Shown here piece after piece: positions 24,772 to 32,663 of a stretch of DNA of 64,000 bases. Within the stretch, counting starts at the first letter, position 1, and each line of letters opens with the position of its first letter. A program made the translations under genes and the position numbers. The notes under the pieces were generated by a model. The model was not told where the DNA came from. It saw nothing but the letters and a program-made list of their open reading frames with translations, and ran no database searches. The stretch spans positions 186,001 through 250,000 of the forward strand of contig JACKBI010000009.1 in assembly GCA_020634615.1 (NCBI GenBank). The letters run 5' to 3'. This DNA comes from Anaerolineales bacterium. GTDB lineage: Bacteria; Chloroflexota; Anaerolineae; JAAEKA01.

Positions 24772-26145
24772 TCAACCAATCAGTAGCTGTTCTTCAGGAT
24801 AGGTGATCGGCTGCGGTGCGGACTGGCGGGCCAACGCGACCACGATGGTCAACGCACCCAGCCGTCCCCAGAACATCATCGCCATTATGATCAGTTTGCC
24901 TACCAGGTTCAGCTCGGTCATTGGCTTGGTGGAAAGGCCCGTGGTGGCAAAGGCTGACACCGTGCTGAAGAGCGCGTCATCCAGTGTAATCGACTGTGAC
25001 ACCAGCATCAGCCAGGTTGCGCCGCCCACGACGAACACCGAGATCGTCAACACGGTGATCGCCCGCCGCACTGTTTCCTGGCTCAATGCCCGCCTCTGAA
25101 CCAGCGGCTGCTCGAGCCCGCGCGCGTAGGCCCACATGGTGATGACCAGTACGGCCAGCGTGCCGGTGGTGATGCCGCCGCCCATGGAGGCAGGGGCCGT
25201 GCCGACCAGCATCAGCGTGGTGATCACCCACTGGCTGGCGGGATGCATCGCCCCCAGATCCTCCCAGGGCGTGAACCCGGCCGTGCGGGCTGAGATCGAC
25301 TGAAACAGCGAGTGGCCCAGCGCGTCATACCACGGCAGCCCGGCAAACAGCCCGCCCTTGCTGGCTTCGGCTGCCGCGATCCCGACGGTGCCTAACACGA
25401 TCAGGCTGGCCGACGCAATCAACGTCACCCGCGTCTGAAGCGACCAGCGCCGGCGCCGAAAGAGCAGATCAGCCCAAACGGGGATGCCAAGCCCGCCGGC
25501 CACAATCAGCGCGCCCATGATGCTCAGCGAGACCAGATCGGAGGGAATGTTGACGAAATCGGGGGTTCCGATGAAGAGGTCAAACCCGGCGTTGCAGAAG
25601 GCGGATACGGCATGGAAGAGGCCGTAGAAGAAGGCCTGGCCATCACCCAGCAGGCTGCGCCAGTGCAGCCAGAGGGCCAGCGCGCCGATGCCTTCGATCA
25701 CCAGCACACCGAGAAGCGCCCCGCCCATGGTTTTGACGATGGCTCGCGGCAGTTGCAATCCCATGGAATTCTGCAACGCCAGCCGGTCGGCCAGACCGAT
25801 CTTGCGCCCCAGCAACCACTGCATCGAGACCGCCAGCACCATAAACCCGACGCCGCCAAGCTGAATCAGCACCAGCAGGACAACCTGTCCAAACAAGGTA
25901 AGGTCGCGCGCCGGTGTGATCACCGAGAGACCGGTCACGCTGACGGCTGAGGTGGCGGTGAAGGCGGCCTGTCCCAGCGACAGGTGCCCGGTACTGGCCA
26001 CACCCGGCAGCAGGAGCAATAGCGTACCGATCAAAACCAACGCCCCCAACCCCACCACCAGCCGCAAGGCCGACGGCGCCGCATAGGTCAACCGCCGCTG
26101 TCGCCGGTTCCACCAGGCCAGAATCGCCGACTGCCAGTCGCTCAT
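24772..26145 (-). CDS. TrkH/KtrB-type potassium uptake membrane subunit
   Basis: The 457-residue protein has four repeated helix-pore-helix units with Gly at the filter positions: TATSAVSVTGLSV, HAVSAFCNAGFDLF, QSISARTAGFTPW and STVSAFATTGLSTK. This is the TrkH/KtrB/HKT fold that carries K+ across the membrane. The C-terminal region GLGIPVWADLL and the length favour KtrB over the longer TrkH. Its start overlaps the stop of the KtrA-like gene by four bases, so the two subunits are made together. Confidence 0.88.
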   Translation of the reverse strand: MSDWQSAILAWWNRRQRRLTYAAPSALRLVVGLGALVLIGTLLLLLPGVASTGHLSLGQAAFTATSAVSVTGLSVITPARDLTLFGQVVLLVLIQLGGVGFMVLAVSMQWLLGRKIGLADRLALQNSMGLQLPRAIVKTMGGALLGVLVIEGIGALALWLHWRSLLGDGQAFFYGLFHAVSAFCNAGFDLFIGTPDFVNIPSDLVSLSIMGALIVAGGLGIPVWADLLFRRRRWSLQTRVTLIASASLIVLGTVGIAAAEASKGGLFAGLPWYDALGHSLFQSISARTAGFTPWEDLGAMHPASQWVITTLMLVGTAPASMGGGITTGTLAVLVITMWAYARGLEQPLVQRRALSQETVRRAITVLTISVFVVGGATWLMLVSQSITLDDALFSTVSAFATTGLSTKPMTELNLVGKLIIMAMMFWGRLGALTIVVALARQSAPQPITYPEEQLLIG

Positions 26146-26810
26146 TCCAGGTGGCCCAGCCGTTCGATCTGCTCGTTAGCGCCCACCAGGGCGATGCGGT
26201 CATCGGCTTCAAAGACGTAGTCGGCCGGCGGGGAGATGATGACGTGGTTGTCCTTCTCGATCGCGACCACCGACACGCCGAAGTTCTGCCGCAGGTTGCA
26301 TTCGCTGAGCTTCTTGCCAACAAAGGAGGCGGGCGCCTTCATCTCGGTGATGTTGTAGCGGTTTCCCATCGCAATCTGATCGACGAACAGCGGCATGGTC
26401 AGGGTTTGCGCCAGCCGGCGGGCCGACTCCTGTTCCGGCAGGAGCACCTCATTCGCGCCGATGGCCAGCAACACCGTGCACTGCCTCTCATTCATGGCCT
26501 TGCAAATGATCCGCTTCGCGCCCAGACTTTTCAGCGCCAGCGTGGTCATCAGGTTGCTCTCGAAGCTCGAACCGATGGCGACCACCACCACATCGAAGGC
26601 GCCGATATCCAGGGCACGCAGGGCGTCCTCGTCGGTCGAGTCCATGGCCACCACCTGGGTCAGCTCATCGGCCAGGCTCTGCACCAGAGCGCGGTCGCGG
26701 TCGATGGCCAGAACGGTGCAGCCGCGCTGCACCAACTGGCGGGCAAGGTTGGACCCGAAGCGCCCCAGACCGATGACTGCAAACTCATTTCGCCGATTTT
26801 TTCGCGCCAT
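26142..26810 (-). CDS. TrkA/KtrA-type NAD- or ATP-binding regulatory subunit of potassium uptake
   Basis: The 222-residue cytosolic protein has an RCK-N domain with the nucleotide motif VIGLGRFGSNLA and acidic strand end VLAIDRD, then RCK-C from about residue 140 (MKAPASFVGKKLSE). It forms the ring that gates the downstream KtrB-like channel. GAGGT lies before ATG 26810; an in-frame extension to 27011 has no ribosome site. The gene is divergent from the formate dehydrogenase operon. Confidence 0.88.
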   Translation of the reverse strand: MARKNRRNEFAVIGLGRFGSNLARQLVQRGCTVLAIDRDRALVQSLADELTQVVAMDSTDEDALRALDIGAFDVVVVAIGSSFESNLMTTLALKSLGAKRIICKAMNERQCTVLLAIGANEVLLPEQESARRLAQTLTMPLFVDQIAMGNRYNITEMKAPASFVGKKLSECNLRQNFGVSVVAIEKDNHVIISPPADYVFEADDRIALVGANEQIERLGHLE

Positions 26811-26918
26811 TGGGACCTCACGGTATGTGTCGAAACAAGGAGGACAAAGGAAGTTCGCGGCGGCCAATCCGCGCGGCTCCAATTCTACACAGGCCGGCCA
26901 GAGGAAGCAAACACTCGT

Positions 26919-26948
26919 TTGCCCGGTTGGGTATGAGTCGGTTATACT
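26919..26948 (+). promoter_or_regulatory. Possible promoter of the formate dehydrogenase genes
   Basis: TTGCCC (26919-26924), an 18-base gap and TATACT (26943-26948) point to the gene at 27014. The -35 is weak. Confidence 0.45.
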
Positions 26949-27013
26949 GTCCCCCACTCTACCGACAATCAGCGCACGCCGCAGTGCTTGTTCCCGGCGT
27001 CGGAGCCGCATTC

Positions 27014-27673
27014 ATGCCCACCGAAAGTAACACTCCCACGATAGCCATCACGTTGAACGGTCAGACCGTGCACGCGCCTGCCGGCAGCACCATCCTGGAT
27101 GCAGCCCGCCGGGCCGGGGTGGACATCCCCACGATTTGCTATCACCCCAACCTGACCGCCAACGCTGTCTGCCGCCTTTGCACGGTTGAGGTGGTGGGCA
27201 GCCGCACTTTGCAGCCTGCCTGTGTCGTTCCGGCGCGGCAGGACATGATTGTCAACACCGAGACCGAGCGAGTCAATGCTGCGCGCCGGGTGATTCTGGA
27301 GCTGCTGGCGTCTACGGTGGACCTGCACGAAGCGCCGGAGATTCAGGACTACATGGTGCGTTTCGGCGTCGACGCGGCACGCTTCGCGGGCGGCGAGCAG
27401 CGCGAGTTCCCGGTGATGGACGACAACCCATTCTACGTGCGTGACTACAGCCAGTGCGTCATGTGCTGGCGATGCATCCAGGTCTGTGCCGAGGATGTGC
27501 AGTTTACCTTTGCGCTGACCTGGGGTGGCCGCGGAATTGACAGCCACGTGGCAACCTTTTTCGCGGAGGATATGCCCGACACGTCGTGCGTCTTCTGCGG
27601 CAACTGCGTGGGCGTCTGCCCGACCGGTGCGCTGAAGGGCAAGGTCGAGTTTGATCTGGAGCAGGAAAGATAG
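27014..27673 (+). CDS. Formate dehydrogenase iron-sulfur subunit (HoxU/NuoG N-terminal-like)
   Basis: The 219-residue protein begins with a [2Fe-2S] domain (Cys42, Cys53, Cys56, Cys70; spacing C-x10-C-x2-C-x13-C). It ends with two [4Fe-4S] motifs, CVMCWRCIQVC and CVFCGNCVGVCPTGAL. This layout matches the electron-transfer segment that in many enzymes is fused to the N-terminus of FdhA or is the HoxU subunit. Here it is a separate gene 92 bases before fdhA and probably passes electrons from it to an NAD or quinone-linked partner not in the window. Confidence 0.82.
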   Translation: MPTESNTPTIAITLNGQTVHAPAGSTILDAARRAGVDIPTICYHPNLTANAVCRLCTVEVVGSRTLQPACVVPARQDMIVNTETERVNAARRVILELLASTVDLHEAPEIQDYMVRFGVDAARFAGGEQREFPVMDDNPFYVRDYSQCVMCWRCIQVCAEDVQFTFALTWGGRGIDSHVATFFAEDMPDTSCVFCGNCVGVCPTGALKGKVEFDLEQER

Positions 27674-27749
27674 CACCGCAGAGACGCAGAGAACGCAGAG
27701 GCTTCACATTCTTGTTTCTGATCTCTGCGACCTCGGCGTCTCCGCGGTG
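27674..27749. repeat. Imperfect inverted repeat between the two formate dehydrogenase genes
   Basis: CACCGCAGAGACGCAGAGAA starts the left arm (27674-27700) and CTCTGCGACCTCGGCGTCTC starts the right arm (27723-27749). The 27-base arms pair with a few mismatches. It resembles a dispersed element more than a terminator; there is no T tract. fdhA starts 16 bases later. Confidence 0.7.
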
Positions 27750-27765
27750 AACACGAGGTAAGGCG

Positions 27766-29976
27766 ATGAAGGCTGACAAGGTTGTGCGATCGACGTGTCC
27801 GTTCTGTGGGGTGGGATGCCAGTTGCTGCTCAGCGTCCGGGATGAGCGCATCTTTCGCGTCGAAGCACCTTTCGACGCAGCGCCTAACTTCGGGCGGCTG
27901 TGTGTCAAGGGGCGTTTTGGTGCGGATTTCGTGGTGCATCCCAGCCGCCTGACCGCGCCGCTGATCCGCCGTGAGCGGCAGCAGCCGGGAAAGCGCACTG
28001 CAGCAACCGGCCCAGACGACTGGCGCGAAGCGACCTGGGATGAGGCGCTGGACGTAGTCGCCGAGCGGCTGCTGGATCTGTGCGCCCGTTATGGCCCTGA
28101 CAGCATCACGGCCAACGCCTGCGCCAAGGCGACCAACGAAGATAACTACCTGCTGCAAAAGTTCCTGCGCCAGATCATCGGCACCAACAACATCGACCAC
28201 TGCGCACGACTCTGCCACGCCGGCAGCGTCTCCGGTCTGCAACTGGCCATCGGCTCCAGCGCGATGAGCAACTCCATCGCCGAGATGGAACACCTGGAGT
28301 GCTTCATTGTCATCGGCAGCAACACCGCCGAGACCCACCCTGTCATCGCCACCTTCCTTAAGCAGGCTGTCCACCAAAACGGCGCGACGCTGATTGTGGT
28401 CGATCCCCGCCAGACCGAGATGACCCGGCACGCCGACCTGTGGCTGCGTCATCAGCCCGGCACCGACACCGCGCTCTTCAACGCGATGGCGCATGTGATC
28501 GTCAAGGAAGACCTGTACAACCGCGCCTTTGTGGCCGCACGCACCGAGGGATTCTCCCAGTATGTCGAGAGTTTGGAGGACAAGACGCCGGAGTGGGCCG
28601 AGGCTATCACCGGTGTGCCGGCCGATGACATCCGCCGCGCAGCCCGCTCCTATGCAACTGCCGGCGCGGCCGCAATGTACTGGGGAATGGGTATCAGCCA
28701 GAGCACCCACGGCACCGACAACACCCTGACTCTGACCAACCTGGCGCTGATGTGTGGCCATCTGGGACGGCCCGGCACCGGCCTCAATCCGTTGCGTGGC
28801 CAGAACAACGTCCAGGGTTGCTCCGACGCTGGCGGCTTGCCTAACGTCTATACTGCCTATCAGCCGGTGGACGACGACGACGTTCGCCATAAATTCGAGG
28901 AGACCTGGCTGGCGCCGCTGCCCGGCAAGCCAGGCCTGACCGTTACCGAAATGGTGGATGGCATTCTCACGGGGCAGGTCCGGGGCTGGTATGTCATGGG
29001 CGAAAACCCGTTGATGAGCGAGCCGAACCTGCGCCATGCCCAGCACGCGGTCGAGCAGCTTGAGTTTTTCGTCGCTCAAGACATCTTCTTCAACGAGACC
29101 AACGTCTATGCCGACGTGATCCTGCCGGCCGCCAGCTTTGCCGAGAAGGACGGCACGTTTACCAACTCCGACCGCCGCGTGCAGCGATGCCGCGCCGCCG
29201 TCCCGTCGCCCGGCATCGCCCGCCCCGACTGGGAGATCATCAGCGACCTCGCGCGCCGCTGTGTAGGACGACTTGGAAAGTCGCCCAGCGCGCATTTCAC
29301 CCAGAACGCTGACCATCTCATCGAGCAGTGGTCATACGCGCACGCGAGCGATGTCTGGGAGGAAATGCGCGCGCTGACGCCCGACTTTTACGGCATCACC
29401 TACGAACGGCTGGAGCGGGAGGGTGGCGTCCACTGGCCGTGTCCGACGCCGGAGCATCCCGGCACGCCGTACCTCTTTGCCGAGGAGTTTCCCAGCGGCC
29501 GTGGCAAGTTTTGGCCAGTGGATTACGGCAGCGACAGCGAGCAGCCCGACGAAGACTACCCGTTCATTCTGAGCACGGGGCGGGTACTCTACCACTGGCA
29601 CGGCGGCACTATGACTCGAGTCAGTGCGCTGGATGCGATCTGGCCGGAGTGTACAGTGGAGATGCACCCCAACGACGCTGCCCGGCTGGGGTTGGAGACC
29701 GGCGATTGGGTGGAACTTAGCAGCCGCCGCGGCGCCATCACGGCCCGCCTGCTGGTCACCGGCCGCTCGCCTGAGGGGACGATCTTCATACCATTCCACT
29801 TTGCGGAGGCCGCGGCGAACGTCCTGACCGACAACCGGGTGGACGAACGCGCCAAGATTCCCGATTACAAAGTATGCGGCGTGCGCATCGCCCGCTCGAC
29901 AGCTCCCGCCGGCCGCGCCGGTGCCGACACGTTGCTGACAGATCGCGGCACCATCAAGGACCCGGTTGTTGCGTAG
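27766..29976 (+). CDS. fdhA: Formate dehydrogenase catalytic subunit (molybdenum/tungsten bis-MGD, Cys form)
   Basis: The 736-residue molybdopterin oxidoreductase has an N-terminal [4Fe-4S] set (Cys11, Cys14, Cys18, Cys46). The metal-binding residue is Cys150 in DHCARLCHAGSV, where selenoenzymes carry Sec. Later blocks are ECFIVIGSNTAETHP, MGENPLMSEPN and the C-terminal molydopterin-binding HWHGGTMTRVS. It oxidises formate to CO2, or the reverse. There is no Tat signal, so it is cytosolic. A GTAG-type palindromic element lies in frame at 29263-29286 and encodes VGRLGKSP. FdhD, needed to sulfurate the cofactor, is encoded at 62.9 kb. Confidence 0.9.
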   Translation: MKADKVVRSTCPFCGVGCQLLLSVRDERIFRVEAPFDAAPNFGRLCVKGRFGADFVVHPSRLTAPLIRRERQQPGKRTAATGPDDWREATWDEALDVVAERLLDLCARYGPDSITANACAKATNEDNYLLQKFLRQIIGTNNIDHCARLCHAGSVSGLQLAIGSSAMSNSIAEMEHLECFIVIGSNTAETHPVIATFLKQAVHQNGATLIVVDPRQTEMTRHADLWLRHQPGTDTALFNAMAHVIVKEDLYNRAFVAARTEGFSQYVESLEDKTPEWAEAITGVPADDIRRAARSYATAGAAAMYWGMGISQSTHGTDNTLTLTNLALMCGHLGRPGTGLNPLRGQNNVQGCSDAGGLPNVYTAYQPVDDDDVRHKFEETWLAPLPGKPGLTVTEMVDGILTGQVRGWYVMGENPLMSEPNLRHAQHAVEQLEFFVAQDIFFNETNVYADVILPAASFAEKDGTFTNSDRRVQRCRAAVPSPGIARPDWEIISDLARRCVGRLGKSPSAHFTQNADHLIEQWSYAHASDVWEEMRALTPDFYGITYERLEREGGVHWPCPTPEHPGTPYLFAEEFPSGRGKFWPVDYGSDSEQPDEDYPFILSTGRVLYHWHGGTMTRVSALDAIWPECTVEMHPNDAARLGLETGDWVELSSRRGAITARLLVTGRSPEGTIFIPFHFAEAAANVLTDNRVDERAKIPDYKVCGVRIARSTAPAGRAGADTLLTDRGTIKDPVVA
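29263..29286. repeat. Palindromic element inserted in frame within fdhA
   Basis: GTAGGACGACTTGGAAAGTC begins the element; CGACTT and AAGTCG pair around GGA. It matches the family B elements at 9919 and 55925-56078. It encodes VGRLGKSP without breaking the frame. Confidence 0.6.
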
Positions 29977-29997
29977 GACGCACCAGTGGAGAGACCT

Positions 29998-30489
29998 ATG
30001 CCAGCCAAAGATGTCTCCAAGCCTGCCAGCGACACGTTTGGTCAGTTGGAACGGGCAATAGAAATGCTGCGGGAGCTTCGCCTAAGCAAAGACTTCCCTG
30101 TAGCGTATCACGCGATTTTGGACGACTGCATGGGCGAACTGGATAGCGCGCGCTCCGGCTTTGGAGCACCGCCCTCCCAAGACGTGGCGGACGTCCTGCT
30201 CCAGCGCGAGCAAGAGTTCAGGGCGCTGGTAGAGAATGCGTCCGACATGATTGTTCGCTTTGATCGTGACCATCGCTACCTCTACGTCAACCCCATTATC
30301 GAGGAGGTTACCGGGGCGCCAGCGGAACTATTTCTCGGCAAGACGAATTACGAATTGGGGGTTCCGTCGGACCTGTCGGATCTTTGGCAGAGAGAGTTGG
30401 ACCGGGTCGTGGAGACCGGAAAGCAGGGGCAGTTTCGCTTCGACGGCCATACGGCCGAAGGGGAACGATACTACCGACCACGTTACTAA
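29998..30489 (+). CDS. PAS-domain protein, apparently cut off within the PAS fold
   Basis: The 163-residue product has an N-terminal helical part, then REQEFRALVENASDMIVRFD and RYLYVNPIIEEVTG, the start of a PAS fold. It stops at EGERYYRPRY, where relatives continue to a further PAS strand and an output domain. GGAGAG lies before ATG 29998. After the TAA the sequence switches to an unrelated Ala/Lys-rich frame, so this is probably the remnant of a histidine kinase or cyclase after deletion. It may still bind a ligand, but that is a guess. Confidence 0.55.
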   Translation: MPAKDVSKPASDTFGQLERAIEMLRELRLSKDFPVAYHAILDDCMGELDSARSGFGAPPSQDVADVLLQREQEFRALVENASDMIVRFDRDHRYLYVNPIIEEVTGAPAELFLGKTNYELGVPSDLSDLWQRELDRVVETGKQGQFRFDGHTAEGERYYRPRY

Positions 30490-30619
30490 CGGCACGGCCG
30501 AGATTCAGTCCCGCACCACTGCTGCCGCCAAGGAAGCGCAAAAAGCAGCCAATGAAACGCAAAAAGGCGTCCAGAAAGCTCAAAAACACGCCAAGAAGGC
30601 CGTGGCTGAGTTGGCCTGA
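30490..30619 (+). pseudogene. Ala/Lys-rich helical remnant after the PAS fragment
   Basis: One frame encodes TNGTAEIQSRTTAAAKEAQK and continues with further A-x-E-x-QK repeats to the stop at 30617-30619. This is an amphipathic helix-like tail. It has no start codon or ribosome site of its own and is out of frame with the PAS gene, suggesting the end of another gene joined by a deletion. Confidence 0.4.
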
Positions 30620-30669
30620 ACTATCGTGAGTGCTCCGACCGGGCCGCGACCCGCCACAGGAAAGTGCCT

Positions 30670-30903
30670 ATGCCTTACGATTCAACACGCTAGCTTCCCG
30701 ACAGCGTGAAGGACAACCTGCCTGAACATGCTCAACATATCTACCAGCAGGCTTTCAACAGCGCGTGGGAACAATATGCAGACCCGGAGGATCGCCGCGA
30801 TGGCGACACGCGGGAAGAAACTGCCCACCAGGTAGCCTGGGCTGCAGTCAAGAAAAAGTACGAGAAAGACCCAAACAGCGGCGAGTGGGTAGTGAAGAAG
30901 TAA
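30670..30903 (+). pseudogene. chaB: chaB-like gene with an in-frame TAG near its start
   Basis: Reading from ATG 30670 gives MPYDSTR, a TAG at 30691-30693, then LPDSVKDNLPEHAQHIYQQA and the rest of a normal ChaB protein ending DPNSGEWVVKK. ChaB proteins normally start MPY...DLP, so the TAG replaces a variable residue. AGGAAA precedes the ATG. Translation could restart at GTG 30706, which has no ribosome site, losing twelve residues. It could be a nonsense mutation, a sequencing error or suppressed; ChaB function itself is poorly known. Confidence 0.75.
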
Positions 30904-30917
30904 AATATCCCACTCAG

Positions 30918-30955
30918 GCGAGAAGGCGAGACTGATCCCAGTCTCGCCTTCTCGC
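30918..30955 (+). terminator. Strong hairpin after chaB
   Basis: GCGAGAAGGCGAGACTG (30918-30934) pairs perfectly with CAGTCTCGCCTTCTCGC (30939-30955) around ATCC. No U tract follows, so it may be a transcript stabiliser or weak terminator. Confidence 0.65.
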
Positions 30956-31025
30956 GTTCACGGCTCATTCCGATCAGAATCCACCTTTCCGCACACCTGA
31001 GCGATTTTTCTCTGGCCGCAGCGGT

Positions 31026-31053
31026 TTGGCGAGATTGCGTTCTTGGCTATAAT
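31026..31053 (+). promoter_or_regulatory. Promoter-like sequence for the solute-binding protein operon
   Basis: TTGGCG (31026-31031), a 16-base gap and TATAAT (31048-31053). Confidence 0.5.
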
Positions 31054-31232
31054 CTGGTCTCACAAATGGTTTCGCAGTGTTCTACTTGATTGTGCAGCAC
31101 CGAGGCGCCGGGATACAGGGAGATAGCGCCGTCAACAAATCTATCGGGTTCAGGTGACCGTGCCCCGCGCTCTCGCCTGTTTCTGCTACAATCGCCACAT
31201 CTGTTGTGCCAGCTTCTCAAAGGAAACACGAC

Positions 31233-32636
31233 ATGAGCAGCATTCGCCGATTGCGTATTTCACCTAACGTCTTCCGCAATACCCGCTCGTCTGCAGCAGG
31301 CGCCATGTCGCGCCGCGAATTCCTGCAGCTGACGGGCTCACTGGCAGCCGGCGCAGTGCTGGCCAGTTGCGCATCGCCCACCGCGTTGCGTGGTCCCGGT
31401 CCGCATGGCAGCCAGACCGTTCAGCTTGTCTATTCCGACTGGCAGACCGACTGGTTTGCCGGCATGGCTCAGGAGATGCTGGAGCAGTTTCATAGCGCCA
31501 ATCCCTCCATCCAGGTATTTTTCACCCCTGATCCTGACAATTTGGGCGATGAAATGATGGCCGACTTCCAGCAGGGAACCGCGCCTGATGTGCTTAACGG
31601 CTGCTGCGATTTCTTCCCCGTCTGGGCGCAGAAGGGGTATCTACTCGATCTGCGCCCCTATGTGCAGGCCGACCTCGACAAGGGCATCATCGATGACTGG
31701 TCGAAGGCGCAGTACGAGGCCTTCTTCACGCGGGACGGGACGCAGTTCGCGCTGCCCAAGTATCACGGCGCGCTGGCGCTCTACTACAACAAGGACATCT
31801 TCGACCGCGCCGGTGTGGACTACCCGGACGATTCGTGGAACCACGGCGATTATCTGCAAGCCATGCAGCAGTTGACCGCGGGGCAGAGTAAGTTTGGCGA
31901 TGCGCCGAACTGGGCCAGTATGTTTGACATAAGTTGGGAACGGATTCAGGTGCATGTCAACGGGTGGGGCGGCAACTTCGTTGATCCGTCCGATCCCATG
32001 CACAGCCTGATGGGCAATCAGGAAGCGCTGGACGCCATGCAGTGGCTGCGTGACCGGATCTGGGTAGATGGCACCATGGCCAGCCCGCTGGATGTGCAGA
32101 ACCTCGAAACCCGTCACGCGTTCATCCAGCAGCGGATCGCCATGGTGGAAGACGGGTCATGGGCGCTGAAAGACATTTTGGAGAACGCGCCTTTCCGCGT
32201 TGGTGTCGCAGCCCTTCCTGCCGGGCCAAAACGCAGAGCAACCCTCGCGACTACCGATGGCTTTGCGATTTTTGCCGGCACCCAGTACCCGGAAGCAGCC
32301 TGGGACTTGCTCAAGTTCCTGGTCAGTCGCGATTACGGGCGGGCGATGTCCCGGGCACATCTTCTTCAACCGGCCCGCGCTTCGCTGGTCGATGAGTGGA
32401 TTGCTGACATCCGCCAGGAGTACCCCGAACAGGCTAAGGATCTCGACGTTGGGGCGTTCGCTCAGGGCCATTTGCAGGGCTACTCAGTCGTTGCCGAGGT
32501 ATTTCCCAACATGTCAGACGCCAGAAAGCTGGCCCAGGCAGCCTGGGAACAGATCTATATTCTGGGCCAGGCGTCGGTCGACATAATGACCGGCGTATCG
32601 ACTGAGATTGAAGCGGCTCAACAGAGCGAAGCCTAA
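31233..32636 (+). CDS. Tat-exported extracellular solute-binding lipoprotein (sugar ABC family 1 type)
   Basis: The 467-residue protein has a long N-terminus containing MSRREFLQLTGSLAAGAVLA (twin-arginine motif) followed by a lipobox-like LASC, so it is probably exported folded and lipid-anchored. The mature part has the family pattern: VYSDWQTDWFAGMAQEMLEQ, GTAPDVLNGCCDFFPVWAQ, FALPKYHGALALYYNKDIFD, and TTDGFAIFAGTQYPEAAWDL. AAAGGA precedes ATG 31233. No permease or ATPase is next to it; two signalling genes follow within 28 bases, suggesting a sensory role. Confidence 0.85.
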   Translation: MSSIRRLRISPNVFRNTRSSAAGAMSRREFLQLTGSLAAGAVLASCASPTALRGPGPHGSQTVQLVYSDWQTDWFAGMAQEMLEQFHSANPSIQVFFTPDPDNLGDEMMADFQQGTAPDVLNGCCDFFPVWAQKGYLLDLRPYVQADLDKGIIDDWSKAQYEAFFTRDGTQFALPKYHGALALYYNKDIFDRAGVDYPDDSWNHGDYLQAMQQLTAGQSKFGDAPNWASMFDISWERIQVHVNGWGGNFVDPSDPMHSLMGNQEALDAMQWLRDRIWVDGTMASPLDVQNLETRHAFIQQRIAMVEDGSWALKDILENAPFRVGVAALPAGPKRRATLATTDGFAIFAGTQYPEAAWDLLKFLVSRDYGRAMSRAHLLQPARASLVDEWIADIRQEYPEQAKDLDVGAFAQGHLQGYSVVAEVFPNMSDARKLAQAAWEQIYILGQASVDIMTGVSTEIEAAQQSEA

Positions 32637-32663
32637 CTGGAGCATCCGGGAACCACGATTATC

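Larger units (their letters stand above)
30904..31232. other. Intergenic region between chaB and the solute-binding protein gene (329 bases)
   Basis: It holds a strong hairpin just after chaB (30918-30955) and a promoter-like TATAAT at 31048-31053, giving the downstream gene a leader of about 170 bases. No gene is seen. The leader has no structure I recognise. Confidence 0.5.

Noticed and set aside
30670..30903. Pyrrolysine read-through of the chaB TAG
   Set aside because: ChaB is not a known Pyl protein, the site is not conserved, and no pyl gene is in the window; a nonsense mutation is simpler.
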